A DNA stretch of 64,000 nt, taken from the NCBI RefSeq assembly GCF_013282155.1, contig NZ_BLWI01000008.1:310001-374000 (forward strand). The letters are read 5' to 3'. Shown in pieces: positions 19,069-29,172 of this stretch. This stretch comes from Sulfitobacter sp. HGT1. Lineage in GTDB: Bacteria; Pseudomonadota; Alphaproteobacteria; Rhodobacterales; Rhodobacteraceae. A program made the translations under genes and the position numbers. Below the pieces are notes generated by a model. The model saw nothing but the letters and a program-made list of their open reading frames with translations, did not search any database and was not told the origin of the DNA. Every line of letters starts with the position of its first letter. Within the stretch, counting starts at the first letter, position 1.

Positions 19069-19482
19069 TTAAAAGGCCGCGACCACTGTCATGATCACCA
19101 GTGCCAGAATGCAGAACAATCCGATGCCAAAGCACAGCGACCGCGCCGCCTGATTGGTTGTGCGGATGTGAACAAACGCCATTACAGCACGTGCCACAAT
19201 AAACACCGACGCAAACAGGTTGACCCAGAACGGCGAAGCACCGATCAGAATTGCCGCAACTGTGGTCGCGATAAACGGGCCGGAGGTTTCAACGGCATTC
19301 ATGAACGCACGTTCACTGCGGTACCACGGATCGTCGTAATTCCGCTTGGGCTTGCCACAGTCGCACCGGTTTTCGGGGGTACGCCCACGGGTCGATGCGG
19401 CACCCAAAACGCTGATCAACAGCGCCCAAAGGGCAAGGGATGCGATGGCATGGCTATAGGCGGCAAATGCTTCCATGATCAT
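19069..19482 (-). CDS. MAPEG-family membrane protein downstream of nuoF
   Basis: A 137-residue integral membrane protein with about four helices. The layout (first helix, a polar loop with [19 protein letters not shown], then [17 protein letters not shown]) fits MAPEG proteins, the family of membrane glutathione and eicosanoid enzymes and many uncharacterised bacterial members. An unusual loop, [11 protein letters not shown], carries two Cys near residues 39-41. The start overlaps the nuoF stop by ATGA, indicating coupling. No role in complex I is established. Confidence 0.82.
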   Translation of the reverse strand: MIMEAFAAYSHAIASLALWALLISVLGAASTRGRTPENRCDCGKPKRNYDDPWYRSERAFMNAVETSGPFIATTVAAILIGASPFWVNLFASVFIVARAVMAFVHIRTTNQAARSLCFGIGLFCILALVIMTVVAAF

Positions 19483-20774
19483 TCCGCCGCCACGGCACTG
19501 ACGCGGCCGGTGCGCTTGTGCTTGATACGGTCTTCGATTTCGTCACGGAAGTGACGGATCAGACCTTGGATCGGCCAGGCTGCCGCATCGCCAAGGGCAC
19601 AGATCGTGTGGCCTTCAACTTGCTTGGTCACGTCCAGCAGCATGTCGATTTCTTCGGGTTCGGCATCGCCGGTCACCAGACGGTCCATCACGCGCATCAT
19701 CCAGCCGGTGCCTTCACGGCACGGCGTGCACTGGCCACAGCTTTCGTGCTTGTAGAATTTGGCCAAACGCCAGATCGCCTTGATCACGTCGGTAGAGTTA
19801 TCCATGACGATAACCGCAGCCGTACCCAGACCCGACCGCTGCTCGCGCAGGTAATCGAAATCCATGATCGCGTCGCGCATCTGTGCGCCGGGGATCATCG
19901 GAACAGACGACCCGCCCGGAATAACGGCCTTGAGGTTGTCCCAGCCACCGCGAATACCGCCGCAATGCTTTTCGATCAGTTCTTCAAAGCCGATGCTCAT
20001 CGCTTCTTCGACGACGCAAGGGTTGTTGACGTGACCGGAAATCGCAAACAGCTTGGTGCCCGCATTGTTGGGGCGGCCAAAGCTCGAGAACCACTCGGGC
20101 CCGCGGCGCAGGATCGTTGGCACAACGGCGATCGATTCCACATTGTTCACCGTGGTCGGGCAGCCATACAGACCGGCACCCGCAGGGAATGGCGGCTTCA
20201 TGCGCGGCATGCCTTTTTTGCCCTCAAGGCTTTCCAGCAATGCGGTTTCTTCGCCGCAGATATAGGCCCCTGCTCCGTGGTGCAGATAGATATCGAAATC
20301 ATAGCCGGATTTGCAGGCGTTCTTGCCCACCAGACCCGCATCATAGGCCTCGTCAATCGCGGCCTGAAGCGCCTCTTTTTCGCGGATATATTCGCCGCGG
20401 ATGTAGATATAGCAGGCGTTGGCCTGCATGGCGAAGCTGGCGATCAGACAGCCTTCGACCAGCGTATGCGGATCGTGGCGCATGATTTCGCGGTCTTTAC
20501 AGGTGCCGGGCTCGGATTCATCGGCGTTCACCACCAGATAGCTGGGGCGGCCGTCGCTTTCCTTGGGCATGAAAGACCATTTCAGACCGGTCGGGAAACC
20601 CGCACCACCCCGACCGCGCAGGCCTGACGCCTTCATCTGGTCGATAATCCATTCGCGGCCGTTCTTCAGGATATTCGCCGTGCCATCCCAATGGCCACGC
20701 GCCTGCGCGCCCTTCAGCGTCCGGTCGTGCATACCGTAGATATTGGTAAAGATGCGGTCTTGATCCTGGAGCAT
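19479..20774 (-). CDS. nuoF: NADH-quinone oxidoreductase subunit F
   Basis: The NADH- and FMN-binding subunit of complex I, 431 residues. The Gly-rich [16 protein letters not shown] binds FMN/NADH near residue 55-70. [18 protein letters not shown] is the second nucleotide site. [10 protein letters not shown] plus [12 protein letters not shown] supply the four Cys of cluster N3. The length is normal. It follows a 73-base gap holding small hairpins after the DUF5337 gene. Confidence 0.97.
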   Translation of the reverse strand: MLQDQDRIFTNIYGMHDRTLKGAQARGHWDGTANILKNGREWIIDQMKASGLRGRGGAGFPTGLKWSFMPKESDGRPSYLVVNADESEPGTCKDREIMRHDPHTLVEGCLIASFAMQANACYIYIRGEYIREKEALQAAIDEAYDAGLVGKNACKSGYDFDIYLHHGAGAYICGEETALLESLEGKKGMPRMKPPFPAGAGLYGCPTTVNNVESIAVVPTILRRGPEWFSSFGRPNNAGTKLFAISGHVNNPCVVEEAMSIGFEELIEKHCGGIRGGWDNLKAVIPGGSSVPMIPGAQMRDAIMDFDYLREQRSGLGTAAVIVMDNSTDVIKAIWRLAKFYKHESCGQCTPCREGTGWMMRVMDRLVTGDAEPEEIDMLLDVTKQVEGHTICALGDAAAWPIQGLIRHFRDEIEDRIKHKRTGRVSAVAAE

Positions 20775-20793
20775 GTCGCTTCCCTTTATGTCT

Positions 20794-20837
20794 CGCAGCA
20801 GTGCTGCGCTTACTGTTCTATTCCTGTGCGGCGTACC
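20794..20837 (-). other. Hairpin-forming nuoF upstream gap
   Basis: The 73-base gap between the DUF5337 gene and nuoF holds a perfect inverted repeat, CGCAGCA-G-TGCTGCG (20794-20808), and a GCGG-TACG-CCGC element near 20828-20837. Neither has a T-tract, so termination is unlikely. RNA processing or stability is a possible role. Confidence 0.35.
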
Positions 20838-20847
20838 GCGTTTTCTT

Positions 20848-21075
20848 TTAGTCGTTGCGGCTTGCCGCGCGGGCCTTGCGCATCTGATAGATATTAACCA
20901 TCGCCCAGATCAAGGCACCCAAGGCAGCAAAGTCAAACAACAAGGCATAGCGCCCCGGCAACCCGAACTGCGGCGCAAGCCACTGCAGGGCAATCCAAAG
21001 CAACATGGTGCCTGCGATGACCAACGCCACCATCCGGCCCTTGCGGGCGAGTGCGATGTTTTCTTCTTCGGTCAT
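20848..21075 (-). CDS. DUF5337-type small membrane protein
   Basis: A 75-residue protein with two membrane helices: [20 protein letters not shown] and [20 protein letters not shown], joined by a short loop (PQFGLPGRY). A charged N-terminus ([14 protein letters not shown]) and a basic C-tail follow the DUF5337 pattern as I recall it, another Rhodobacterales family tied to nuo operons. It lies between the HhH membrane protein and nuoF. Function is unknown. Confidence 0.78.
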   Translation of the reverse strand: MTEEENIALARKGRMVALVIAGTMLLWIALQWLAPQFGLPGRYALLFDFAALGALIWAMVNIYQMRKARAASRND

Positions 21076-21097
21076 CTGTCAGGCACCACGTCAGGCT

Positions 21098-22069
21098 TCA
21101 GGTTTTCTTGGTGCGGGCAGAGAATTCGGTCTCGCCGCCAGCAGCCAGAATTTTTGCCTGCTCCATCCAGTTGTCACGCGCGATGCGGCCCTTAAAGCGA
21201 ACCCGCGCGTCAACCCATGCAATTTCCTGCGCGCCCCAATTGGCGATCTGGTCAAAGTGATAGAACCCCAACTCGTTCAGGGTCTGTTCCAGCTTGGGGC
21301 CCACACCGCTGATACGCTTGAGGTCATCCGCCCCACCTGCCCGCGCCTGGGTCAGGGTTTCGGGCTGGCTTTGAACCGTGTCGGCAGGGACATCCACAAA
21401 CGCCGCAGGCGCAACTGGCGCGGCGGCTGTTTTCTTCGGCGCGGTTTTTTGCTTGGGTGCTGCGGCTTTCTTGGGGGCTGCGGTTTTCTTGACCGGAGCC
21501 GCCTTTTCGGGCGCAGCAGCTACGGCTTTCCCAGAGGCCACGGCCTTCTTGGGGGCTGCGGTCTTTTTCGCCGGGGCTTTTTCGGCCTTGGGCGCTTCGT
21601 ATTTATAGGTACCCTTGCGCGCGGCCAGTTCTTGCTGGCCCTTCAAAGGCGTGCTGGGCTTCATCCCGGAAAATGCCGCCTTTTCAGGTGCGGCGGCAGA
21701 AGCATCGAGGGCGCTTGCAGCGGCCTCGGATGGGGCGGGCGCAACATCGGCAGAAGCCTGCGCGGCAGGTGCGGCAGACGCAACAGGCGCTTCGGGGGCC
21801 GCTGTCGCCGAAGCGGTCGCAGCAGCGCCAGAAGATGCGGCGGAAGATGGCGCTGCGGCAGACGCAACAGGCGCATCGGAAATCTTGTCACACCAGATGT
21901 TTGACAGAACGAAAAAAGCCACCACACCGAAAACGATACCAAGGATAACGGACAGGAAAAAACCCCAGCCAAAGATCGCCCAAAACAAAAGAGCGGCACC
22001 AAGGCCGATACCGGCCCCCCACCAGGTGCACCCACGTTTACACTGTTCTTTTTCTGTCAAATTTGTCAT
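21098..22069 (-). CDS. Membrane-anchored protein with an Ala/Pro/Lys-rich linker and a NuoE-like C-terminal HhH domain
   Basis: A 323-residue protein. Residues 1-20 are polar with a Cys pair (EQCKRGCTWWG). Two hydrophobic segments follow (about 18-60), then a linker of nearly 180 residues made of Ala, Pro, Ser, then Lys-Thr-Ala-Ala-Pro-Lys repeats. Residues 245-323 form a folded domain with DDLKRISGVGPKLEQTLNEL, a helix-hairpin-helix-like GVGPKLE element, then FDQIANWG and FKGRIARDNWMEQAKILA. This is almost the same as the extension at the end of NuoE, encoded directly upstream. The start at 22069 has GGGACGG in place; a TTG at 22093 is unlikely. Function is unknown; tethering of complex I or its assembly factor is inference. 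Confidence 0.8.
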   Translation of the reverse strand: MTNLTEKEQCKRGCTWWGAGIGLGAALLFWAIFGWGFFLSVILGIVFGVVAFFVLSNIWCDKISDAPVASAAAPSSAASSGAAATASATAAPEAPVASAAPAAQASADVAPAPSEAAASALDASAAAPEKAAFSGMKPSTPLKGQQELAARKGTYKYEAPKAEKAPAKKTAAPKKAVASGKAVAAAPEKAAPVKKTAAPKKAAAPKQKTAPKKTAAAPVAPAAFVDVPADTVQSQPETLTQARAGGADDLKRISGVGPKLEQTLNELGFYHFDQIANWGAQEIAWVDARVRFKGRIARDNWMEQAKILAAGGETEFSARTKKT

Positions 22070-22102
22070 GTCCGTCCCTTTGTTGCCATTCAAGATGATC
22101 TA

Positions 22103-23368
22103 TTATGCCTTATAGATATCATCTTTTTTGGCGCGGGACGAGAATTCTGTTTCCTCGCCTGCGGCCAGCTTTTTGGCCTGATCAACCCAAGCGTCGCGGG
22201 TCGCGCGGCCCTTGAAGCCGGCAAGGTTCTGATCGACCCAAGCCAGTTCATCTGCTGTCCAGTTGGCGACCTGGTCAAAATGGAAGAAACCCAATGAGTT
22301 AACCATCTTTTCAAGCTTTGGTCCGATGCCCTTGATCAGCTTCAGATCATCCGCAGCCCCACCCCGTGGCGCATCAAGCATCGCAGGTTTCGTACCCCCT
22401 GCTTGGGCGTTATTTTCGGCCACGGCAGGCTTGGCTTTGGGTGTTTTCGGCGCCGGGGCAACGCTGCCCTGTGCCGGTTTGCCGACGGCTTTGACACCTT
22501 TGGCTTCGCCGGGGGCTTCGGATTTTTTGTCGGAACTGTCACCGACATTGCGCGGCGCGGCTTGCTCTGCTGCGGTGCGCCCGCCTTGGGCACCATCGGG
22601 CCCAGCCGGCGGCATCAGGTCGTCGTATTTCGCGGGTTTGCCGGATGTCTTGCCGGCATCCTTGCCCTGCCAAGGGGCGGAAAACGGCACTTCTGTCCCG
22701 TCGATCCGTTTCAACGTATCGCCAATATCAACCGCCAACTGGACGCTGGCGTTATATTGCGTCTTGCCGCTGTCGTGATCCGTGAGGCTGGTCAAACCGG
22801 ACAAAGGCTCGGACGCATAGCGGCCGTTCTGGGGACCGGGAACCGGCACTTTGCCCGCTGCCATATCGTCGATCATCGCCGAGAAACCCTCGGTGGTCAG
22901 ATCCTCGTAATAATCCTTGCCGATCTGGGCCATGGGTGCGTTGGAACAGGCTCCGAGACATTCGACCTCTTCCCACGAAAACTTGCCATCAGCGCTGATT
23001 TCATGGGGCTTGGCAGCGATCTTTTCCTTGCAGACCGCGATCAGGTCTTCGGCACCGCAGATCATGCAGGATGTGGTGCCACAAATCTGGAAATGCGCGA
23101 CTTCGCCCACGGGCTGAAGCTGGAACATGAAATAGAATGTCGCAACTTCGAGACCACGGATATAGGCCAGCCCCAGCATGTCGGACACATGTTCGATTGC
23201 AGGGCGGCTGAGCCAGCCCTCCTGTTCCTGCGCACGCCACAACAGCGGGATGATCGCGCTGGCCTGACGGCCTTCGGGGTATTTGGTGATCTGCGCTTCG
23301 GCCCATACCTGGTTGTCGGGGGTAAAGGCAAAGCTTGTCGGTTGGTCAGGGTGTAGACGGCGCAGCAT
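22103..23368 (-). CDS. nuoE: NADH-quinone oxidoreductase subunit E with long C-terminal extension
   Basis: The [2Fe-2S] N1a subunit of complex I. The first ~200 residues are standard NuoE: the cluster ligands are CGTTSC and, about 40 residues later, CLGAC. The rest, to residue 421, is an extension absent from most bacteria: a Pro/Ala/Lys linker (about 235-335) and an 85-residue terminal domain (337-421) with [35 protein letters not shown] and [18 protein letters not shown]. The Gly-Ile-Gly-Pro-Lys stretch resembles a helix-hairpin-helix. Rhodobacter NuoE proteins are known to be long. The downstream gene carries a second copy of this domain. Confidence 0.95.
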   Translation of the reverse strand: MLRRLHPDQPTSFAFTPDNQVWAEAQITKYPEGRQASAIIPLLWRAQEQEGWLSRPAIEHVSDMLGLAYIRGLEVATFYFMFQLQPVGEVAHFQICGTTSCMICGAEDLIAVCKEKIAAKPHEISADGKFSWEEVECLGACSNAPMAQIGKDYYEDLTTEGFSAMIDDMAAGKVPVPGPQNGRYASEPLSGLTSLTDHDSGKTQYNASVQLAVDIGDTLKRIDGTEVPFSAPWQGKDAGKTSGKPAKYDDLMPPAGPDGAQGGRTAAEQAAPRNVGDSSDKKSEAPGEAKGVKAVGKPAQGSVAPAPKTPKAKPAVAENNAQAGGTKPAMLDAPRGGAADDLKLIKGIGPKLEKMVNSLGFFHFDQVANWTADELAWVDQNLAGFKGRATRDAWVDQAKKLAAGEETEFSSRAKKDDIYKA

Positions 23369-23401
23369 CAGATCAGGCTTTCGTTCTGGCAGAGACGGCA
23401 G

Positions 23402-23440
23402 GTGCCTCCGGCGGGAGTTTATTTTGCAAAATGAAAACGG
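23402..23440 (+). repeat. Dispersed GCCTCCGGCGGG element, copy B
   Basis: GTGCCTCCGGCGGGAGTTTA then TTTTGCAAAATGAAAACGG lies in the 81-base gap between nuoD and nuoE, in the opposite orientation to copy A. It contains TTTTGCAAAA, a small palindrome. Confidence 0.6.
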
Positions 23441-23449
23441 CGGGCAGGC

Positions 23450-24676
23450 TCAACGGTCGACCTCGCCAAAGACGATGTCCATGGTACCGATGATGGCCGC
23501 GACATCCGCCAGCTGGTGGCCTTTGGCCAGATAATCCATGGCTTGCAGATGCAGATAGCCCGGCGCGCGCAATTTGGCGCGGTAGGGTTTATTGGTACCG
23601 TCAGCGACAAGATACACGCCGAATTCGCCCTTGGGCGCTTCGACCGCGCAATAGACTTCGCCGGCGGGAACGTGGAACCCTTCGGTGTACAGCTTGAAGT
23701 GGTGGATCAGGCTTTCCATGTCGGTCTTCATCGCGGAGCGGCTGGGCGGTGTGATCTTGCCACGTGCCAGCACATCGCCCTGCCCTTCGGGTGCGCGCAG
23801 TTTCGCGATGGCCTGCTGGATGATGTAGGTCGACTGGCGCATTTCTTCCATGCGGACAAGGTAGCGGTCATAGCAGTCGCCATTCACGCCCGTCGGGATC
23901 TGGAAGTCGAATTCGTCATAGCATTCATAGGGCTGCGCGCGGCGCAAATCCCAGGCCATGCCAGACCCGCGCACCATCACGCCCGAAAAACCCCAATCCT
24001 GGATGTCTTGGGTGCTGACAACACCGATATCGACATTGCGCTGTTTGAAAATGCGGTTTTCAGTCAGCAATTCGTCGATGTCGACCATGAAGCCGGACAG
24101 GAATTTATGCGACCAGGTTTCGATATCGTCCAGCAAGGCCGGTGGCAGATCCTGATGCACACCGCCGGGGCGGAAATAGGCCGCGTGCAGACGGGCACCG
24201 CAAGCGCGTTCATAAAAGATCATCAGATCTTCGCGTTCCTCAAAGCCCCAAAGCGGCGGGGTCAACGCACCGACGTCCATCGCCTGCGTCGTGACGTTCA
24301 GCAGGTGCGACAGGATGCGGCCGATTTCGGAATAAAGCACGCGGATCAGCGAAGCGCGGCGCGGCACGACAACGCCGGTCAGCTTTTCAATCGCCAGACA
24401 CCAGGCATGTTCCTGGTTCATCGGGGCCACGTAATCGAGCCGGTCGAAATACGGGAGGTTTTGCAGATAGGTGCGGCTTTCCATCAGCTTTTCGGTGCCA
24501 CGGTGCAGCAGGCCGATATGCGGGTCGCACCGTTCGACGATCTCGCCGTCCAGTTCAAGCACCAGACGCAAAACGCCGTGGGCCGCAGGGTGCTGCGGGC
24601 CAAAGTTGATGTTGAAATTGCGGATTTTCTGTTCGCCTGTCAGGGCGTCTTCGAAACCTTTGGTACCGTCCATCAT
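23450..24676 (-). CDS. nuoD: NADH-quinone oxidoreductase subunit D
   Basis: The 49-kDa-type subunit that forms the quinone-reduction site with NuoB. It has 408 residues. Signatures are [21 protein letters not shown] with the conserved His near the quinone pocket, [25 protein letters not shown], and [22 protein letters not shown] residues late in the chain. Separate nuoC and nuoD genes are the usual alphaproteobacterial arrangement. The start overlaps the stop of a 57-residue ORF by ATGA. Confidence 0.97.
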   Translation of the reverse strand: MMDGTKGFEDALTGEQKIRNFNINFGPQHPAAHGVLRLVLELDGEIVERCDPHIGLLHRGTEKLMESRTYLQNLPYFDRLDYVAPMNQEHAWCLAIEKLTGVVVPRRASLIRVLYSEIGRILSHLLNVTTQAMDVGALTPPLWGFEEREDLMIFYERACGARLHAAYFRPGGVHQDLPPALLDDIETWSHKFLSGFMVDIDELLTENRIFKQRNVDIGVVSTQDIQDWGFSGVMVRGSGMAWDLRRAQPYECYDEFDFQIPTGVNGDCYDRYLVRMEEMRQSTYIIQQAIAKLRAPEGQGDVLARGKITPPSRSAMKTDMESLIHHFKLYTEGFHVPAGEVYCAVEAPKGEFGVYLVADGTNKPYRAKLRAPGYLHLQAMDYLAKGHQLADVAAIIGTMDIVFGEVDR

Positions 24677-24846
24677 TTACGCTCCAACTCGGCCAGTTTG
24701 ACGCCCATCCACCACAGCAAGGCGATCACGCCAAAGGGGACGACGCAGGCCGCAGCCCAGTATTTGTTGATCCCGAAGAACGGCAAAAGCCGCACCATCG
24801 GGATGATTGTGAGGGCTGAAAGAACAAACCACCAGATGCCTCCCAT
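24673..24846 (-). CDS. 57-residue two-helix membrane protein between nuoC and nuoD
   Basis: An ATG at 24846 opens a frame of 57 codons ending in TGA at 24673. The product starts [20 protein letters not shown], then [19 protein letters not shown], then [18 protein letters not shown], giving two hydrophobic segments with a short loop and a charged tail. Its start overlaps the nuoC stop by ATGA and its stop overlaps the nuoD start by ATGA, so it sits exactly in the translational chain nuoC-ORF-nuoD. This double overlap is strong evidence for a real gene. The [12 protein letters not shown] loop resembles short membrane proteins of the superinfection-exclusion type, but I cannot assign it. Function unknown. 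Confidence 0.82.
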   Translation of the reverse strand: MGGIWWFVLSALTIIPMVRLLPFFGINKYWAAACVVPFGVIALLWWMGVKLAELERK

Positions 24847-25451
24847 CACTTCGCCTCCGGCTTTTCGTCGCCGGGAAGAATGTATTCGGCACCTTCCCAG
24901 GGCGACATGAAATCGAACTGGCGGTATTCCTGAACCAGCGACACGGGTTCATAAACAACGCGCTTTTCGACCTCGTCATAGCGGACTTCGGTATAGCCGG
25001 TGGTCGGGAAATCCTTGCGCAGCGGGTGGCCGCGGAAACCATAGTCGGTCAGCAAGCGGCGCAAATCCGGGTGGCCTGCGAACAGGATGCCGAACATGTC
25101 GAACACTTCACGCTCGAACCAGTTGGCGGAGGGGTGGATGTCGACGATCGACGGCACCATGTCTTCCTCGCGGGCGGCGACCCGCAGGCGGATGCGCTGG
25201 TTCTGGAACATCGACAAAAAGTGGTAGATCACGTCGAACCGCTTGGCCCGCCCGGGGTAATCCACAGCCGTGATATCAACCAGCGAGGTAAAGCGGCAGG
25301 TTGCGTCACCTTTGATGAATTCCACGAGACCCGGCAAATTCGCCTGGGTCACGTCCATGTTCAGCTCGCCAAAGGAGATGTCCCAACCCAGGATGCAGTC
25401 AGGGCGTTTCGCTTCGATGTAAGCGCCAAGTTCGTTCAGTTGTTCTGACAT
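24846..25451 (-). CDS. nuoC: NADH-quinone oxidoreductase subunit C
   Basis: The 30-kDa-type peripheral subunit of complex I, 201 residues. The signature [38 protein letters not shown] is complete, at about residues 110-150, split here as ERE.DMFGI.F.GHPDLRR and [13 protein letters not shown]. The stop overlaps the small membrane ORF that precedes nuoD. It begins 9 bases after nuoB. Confidence 0.97.
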   Translation of the reverse strand: MSEQLNELGAYIEAKRPDCILGWDISFGELNMDVTQANLPGLVEFIKGDATCRFTSLVDITAVDYPGRAKRFDVIYHFLSMFQNQRIRLRVAAREEDMVPSIVDIHPSANWFEREVFDMFGILFAGHPDLRRLLTDYGFRGHPLRKDFPTTGYTEVRYDEVEKRVVYEPVSLVQEYRQFDFMSPWEGAEYILPGDEKPEAK

Positions 25452-25460
25452 ATCAGCCCC

Positions 25461-26353
<893 letters not shown>

Positions 26354-26397
26354 GGGGAAGCTCCTTTGCGTATCTGGCGCGGCTATGCGCCTTACCT

Positions 26398-26416
26398 GTC
26401 AGGCTGCGAACCTGAC
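26398..26416 (-). promoter_or_regulatory. Inverted repeat in the nuo leader
   Basis: GTCAGG-CTGCGAA-CCTGAC (26398-26416) is a perfect 6-bp inverted repeat with a 7-base spacer. It lies just downstream of the predicted nuo -10 element, so it could be an operator at the transcription start or a 5' hairpin in the mRNA. Confidence 0.35.
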
Positions 26417-26423
26417 TGAATGG

Positions 26424-26452
26424 GGTTTACTCCGCCGCCTCGTCAGGGTCAA
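26424..26452 (-). promoter_or_regulatory. Predicted nuo operon promoter
   Basis: On the minus strand TTGACC (26452-26447), a 17-base spacer, then TAAACC (26429-26424). Position and spacing fit a housekeeping sigma promoter about 70 bases before the nuoA start. Nothing better is seen in the 170-base gap to the epimerase gene. Confidence 0.4.
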
Positions 26453-26523
26453 CCGAACCCGCCATTTTTGAGGGTTTCCGTTTCACCATGGATGAGCGGG
26501 CAGATCAGTGGCTCTGGGGGTGC

Positions 26524-27426
26524 CTATTTCCTGCGCGCATCGACATAATCCCGCCAGCTGTGTTCGGGCGCAAAGCCAAGCAGCGCGCGGGCCTTTGCGT
26601 TGGTAAAAAATGTCTCGTTTTCGCCCATCTCGCGGGTTTGCGGGACGTCTTTATAATACTGTGCGATCAATTCCGACGTTGTGCGGTCCACCGAATGGTC
26701 GTCATTGGCGACATTGAACACCTCATAACCCAGCCCGTCCGTCTTTAGGCAGCGGGCCACCATCTGCCCCAGATCGCGCGCATCAATATAGGCAAAGATA
26801 TTGCGGCGGCGCTGGTCGGGGTCGTCGATGAAATTCGGAAAAATCCGCGCATATTCATCAGGCTCGATCACGTTGTTGATTCGAAGCCCGTAAATATCGG
26901 CCCCCGTGCGCGCCTGAAAACTGCGCGCCGTCGCCTCGTTACAGACCTTGGACATGGCATAACTGTCTTGCGGGACGGTCGGGTGGTCCTCGTCCATCGG
27001 GATATACTGCGGTTTGACCTCTCCATCGGCAAAGCAGATGCCATATGCCGTCTCGGAGGACGCAAAGATCACCTTGCGCACCCCGGCCTTGAGCGCGGCA
27101 TCGATGACATTATAGGTGCCAAGGGTGTTCACCCGAAACACCTCGTTGTCAGAGCGGATCAGAATGCGCGGGATCGCTGCAAAATGCACCACCGCATCAA
27201 AGCGCGGCATACCGTGGCCCGGTTCCAGCTCTCCCAGATTGGCATAGCTTTGCATGACGTCGAACATCTGCCCGGCATCGGTCATATCGGCAATGCGGTT
27301 GTCGACACCGGGATAGTCCAGCGGCACAAGGTCGACATTCAACACCTGATGCCCCTGATCCATCAGATAGGGCACCACATGCCGCCCCGCCTTGCCGCTG
27401 CCGCCTGTAAACAAAATCCGCATCAT
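26524..27426 (-). CDS. NAD-dependent epimerase/dehydratase (extended SDR)
   Basis: A 300-residue Rossmann enzyme. The nucleotide motif is FTGGSGKAGRHVVP (TGxxGxxG) at residues 6-18. DAVVHFAAIPRI, then the catalytic SSETAYG Ser and YAMSK (YxxxK) follow, so the extended short-chain dehydrogenase triad is complete. Sugar-nucleotide epimerases and aldose dehydrogenases share this layout, and the substrate cannot be named. The gene sits 50 bases behind the last liu gene with no terminator seen between them, so read-through from that operon is possible. Confidence 0.88.
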   Translation of the reverse strand: MMRILFTGGSGKAGRHVVPYLMDQGHQVLNVDLVPLDYPGVDNRIADMTDAGQMFDVMQSYANLGELEPGHGMPRFDAVVHFAAIPRILIRSDNEVFRVNTLGTYNVIDAALKAGVRKVIFASSETAYGICFADGEVKPQYIPMDEDHPTVPQDSYAMSKVCNEATARSFQARTGADIYGLRINNVIEPDEYARIFPNFIDDPDQRRRNIFAYIDARDLGQMVARCLKTDGLGYEVFNVANDDHSVDRTTSELIAQYYKDVPQTREMGENETFFTNAKARALLGFAPEHSWRDYVDARRK

Positions 27427-27476
27427 GCCCTCCCGGTGTGTCTTCTACGTCCGAGGTAACGCAACACGGGTCGCGG

Positions 27477-28262
27477 TCAAGCCTTTATCCATGCCGGTTT
27501 GCGCTTGTCGAAAAACGCACCGATTCCCTCGGCGGCTTCGTCGGTCTCCCATCTTGCGGCCAGCGCCGCGATGGTGTGCCCCACGACCTCGGCGTCAATC
27601 CGCGGCCCCAGATCGCGGGCCAATTGCTTTGCCGCGGCGACCGCACCGGGTGCGCAAGACAGATAGGGCAGGACTTCGGCCTCGATTGCGGCATCAAGGT
27701 CCTGAGCCGGAACGATCCGCGCCAGCAGGCCCAGATCAACGGCTTCATCCGCCCCGAACAACCGCGCCGACATGAACACACGCCGCGCGCGCCCCTCGCC
27801 CATGCGGGCCAGCACATAGGGGCCGATGGTCGCCGGGATGATGCCCAGCCGCGTCTCGGTGAACCCCATCTTGAGGGTATCTACACCGACCGCCACATCG
27901 CAGACCGACGCCATCCCGACCCCGCCGCCAAAGGCGTTGCCCTGCACCCGCCCGATCAACGGCTTGGGCAGCGCATTCAACGCGCCCAGCATCGCGGCCA
28001 GCTTGCCAGCCTCGGCCGACCGTGTGGCCGCATCCATATCGCGCTGCGCCTGCATCCAGCCCAGATCGCCGCCCGCGCAAAACGACTTGCCCGCACCGGT
28101 CAGAATGACAACCCGCACGCTGTCATCCGCACCCAGCTGCGCCGCCGCCTGGCTCAGCTCCGCGATCATCTGCGCCGACATGGCGTTGTGCTTGTCTTCA
28201 CGCGCCAGCGTCAGCGTGGCGACCCCGCGCGGGTCTGTCTCGACCCTTATCGTCTCGTACAT
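27477..28262 (-). CDS. liuC: Enoyl-CoA hydratase/isomerase family, probable methylglutaconyl-CoA hydratase
   Basis: A crotonase-fold enzyme of 261 residues. The oxyanion hole residues are in HNAMSAQMI and FCAGGDLGWMQ, and GNAFGGGVGMASVCDVAV carries the second part of the site. In this operon the expected reaction is hydration of 3-methylglutaconyl-CoA to HMG-CoA in leucine breakdown. That specificity comes from context; the sequence alone shows only the crotonase family. The start overlaps the HMG-CoA lyase stop by ATGA. Confidence 0.85.
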   Translation of the reverse strand: MYETIRVETDPRGVATLTLAREDKHNAMSAQMIAELSQAAAQLGADDSVRVVILTGAGKSFCAGGDLGWMQAQRDMDAATRSAEAGKLAAMLGALNALPKPLIGRVQGNAFGGGVGMASVCDVAVGVDTLKMGFTETRLGIIPATIGPYVLARMGEGRARRVFMSARLFGADEAVDLGLLARIVPAQDLDAAIEAEVLPYLSCAPGAVAAAKQLARDLGPRIDAEVVGHTIAALAARWETDEAAEGIGAFFDKRKPAWIKA

Positions 28263-29119
28263 CAGCCGGTCCTCATCTGCCGCGCCATGGCGGCGGCTTC
28301 CTCGATCAAGGCTTGATCCAGCCCCGTTTTATACCCGAGCGCGGTCAGATGCGCATTCACCGCCTCGGTCGCTACATTGCCCGCCGCACCGGGCGCATAG
28401 GGGCACCCGCCAAGACCGCCAACAGCCGCATCAAACACCCGCACCCCCATGGACAGCGACGCATCAATATTATCAATCGCCCGCCCGTTGGTATCGTGAA
28501 AATGCCCCGCAAGCCGCCCCACAGGGACAACATCACGCACCGCCAGCAGCATCTTGGCAATGCTGTCAGGCGTCCCTGCGCCGATGGTATCGCCCAAAGA
28601 CACCTCGTAACATCCCATGGCAAACAGCCGGTCGGCCACCGCAGCAACCTGCGCAGGCGATACCACCCCGTCATAGGGGCATTTGATGACGCAAGACACA
28701 TAGCCTCTTACAGGCATGTCCACATGCCGCGCCTCTTCCAGAATGGGGGCGAAACGCTCGAACGCCTCGTCAATGCTGGCGTTGATGTTCTTCTGGCTGA
28801 ACCCCTCACTGGCCGAGGCAAAGATCGCGATTTCATCGGCCTTGGCCGCCACCGCATCCTCATAGCCGCGCATGTTCGGCGTCAACGCTGCATAGCGCAC
28901 CCCCTCGGCACGTTTGATCCCGGCCAGAACCTCACCCGATCCCGCCATTTGCGGCACCCATTTGGGGCTGACAAAACTCGCCACCTCGATCCGTGAAAAC
29001 CCGGCCCGGCTTAGCAAATCGACCAAGGCAATCTTTTCGGCCACCGGAATTTCGCGCGCCTCGTTCTGAAGCCCGTCCCGAGGCCCCACCTCGAATATTT
29101 CACAAACGCCCTTGTCCAT
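28262..29119 (-). CDS. mvaB: Hydroxymethylglutaryl-CoA lyase
   Basis: Cleaves HMG-CoA to acetoacetate and acetyl-CoA, the last step of leucine degradation. The 285 residues form a TIM barrel. EVGPRDGLQNE binds the metal and substrate at the N-terminus. HFHDTNGRAIDNIDASL gives the metal histidines. GLGGCPYAPGAAGNVATE holds the catalytic loop cysteine. The start ATG is at 29119. Also called liuE in liu operons. Confidence 0.95.
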   Translation of the reverse strand: MDKGVCEIFEVGPRDGLQNEAREIPVAEKIALVDLLSRAGFSRIEVASFVSPKWVPQMAGSGEVLAGIKRAEGVRYAALTPNMRGYEDAVAAKADEIAIFASASEGFSQKNINASIDEAFERFAPILEEARHVDMPVRGYVSCVIKCPYDGVVSPAQVAAVADRLFAMGCYEVSLGDTIGAGTPDSIAKMLLAVRDVVPVGRLAGHFHDTNGRAIDNIDASLSMGVRVFDAAVGGLGGCPYAPGAAGNVATEAVNAHLTALGYKTGLDQALIEEAAAMARQMRTG

Positions 29120-29133
29120 TTCCGTCCCTCCCC

Positions 29134-29159
29134 TTCATTTTGCCAAATAAACTCAAAAT
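29134..29159 (-). repeat. Dispersed element, copy C (core only)
   Basis: Minus strand: GAGTTTATTTGGCAAAATGA then AGGGGAGG, in the 53-base gap between the lyase gene and the GST gene. It matches the right half of copy B, without the GCCTCCGGCGGG box. Confidence 0.5.
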
Positions 29160-29172
29160 AACGCCATTGGCC

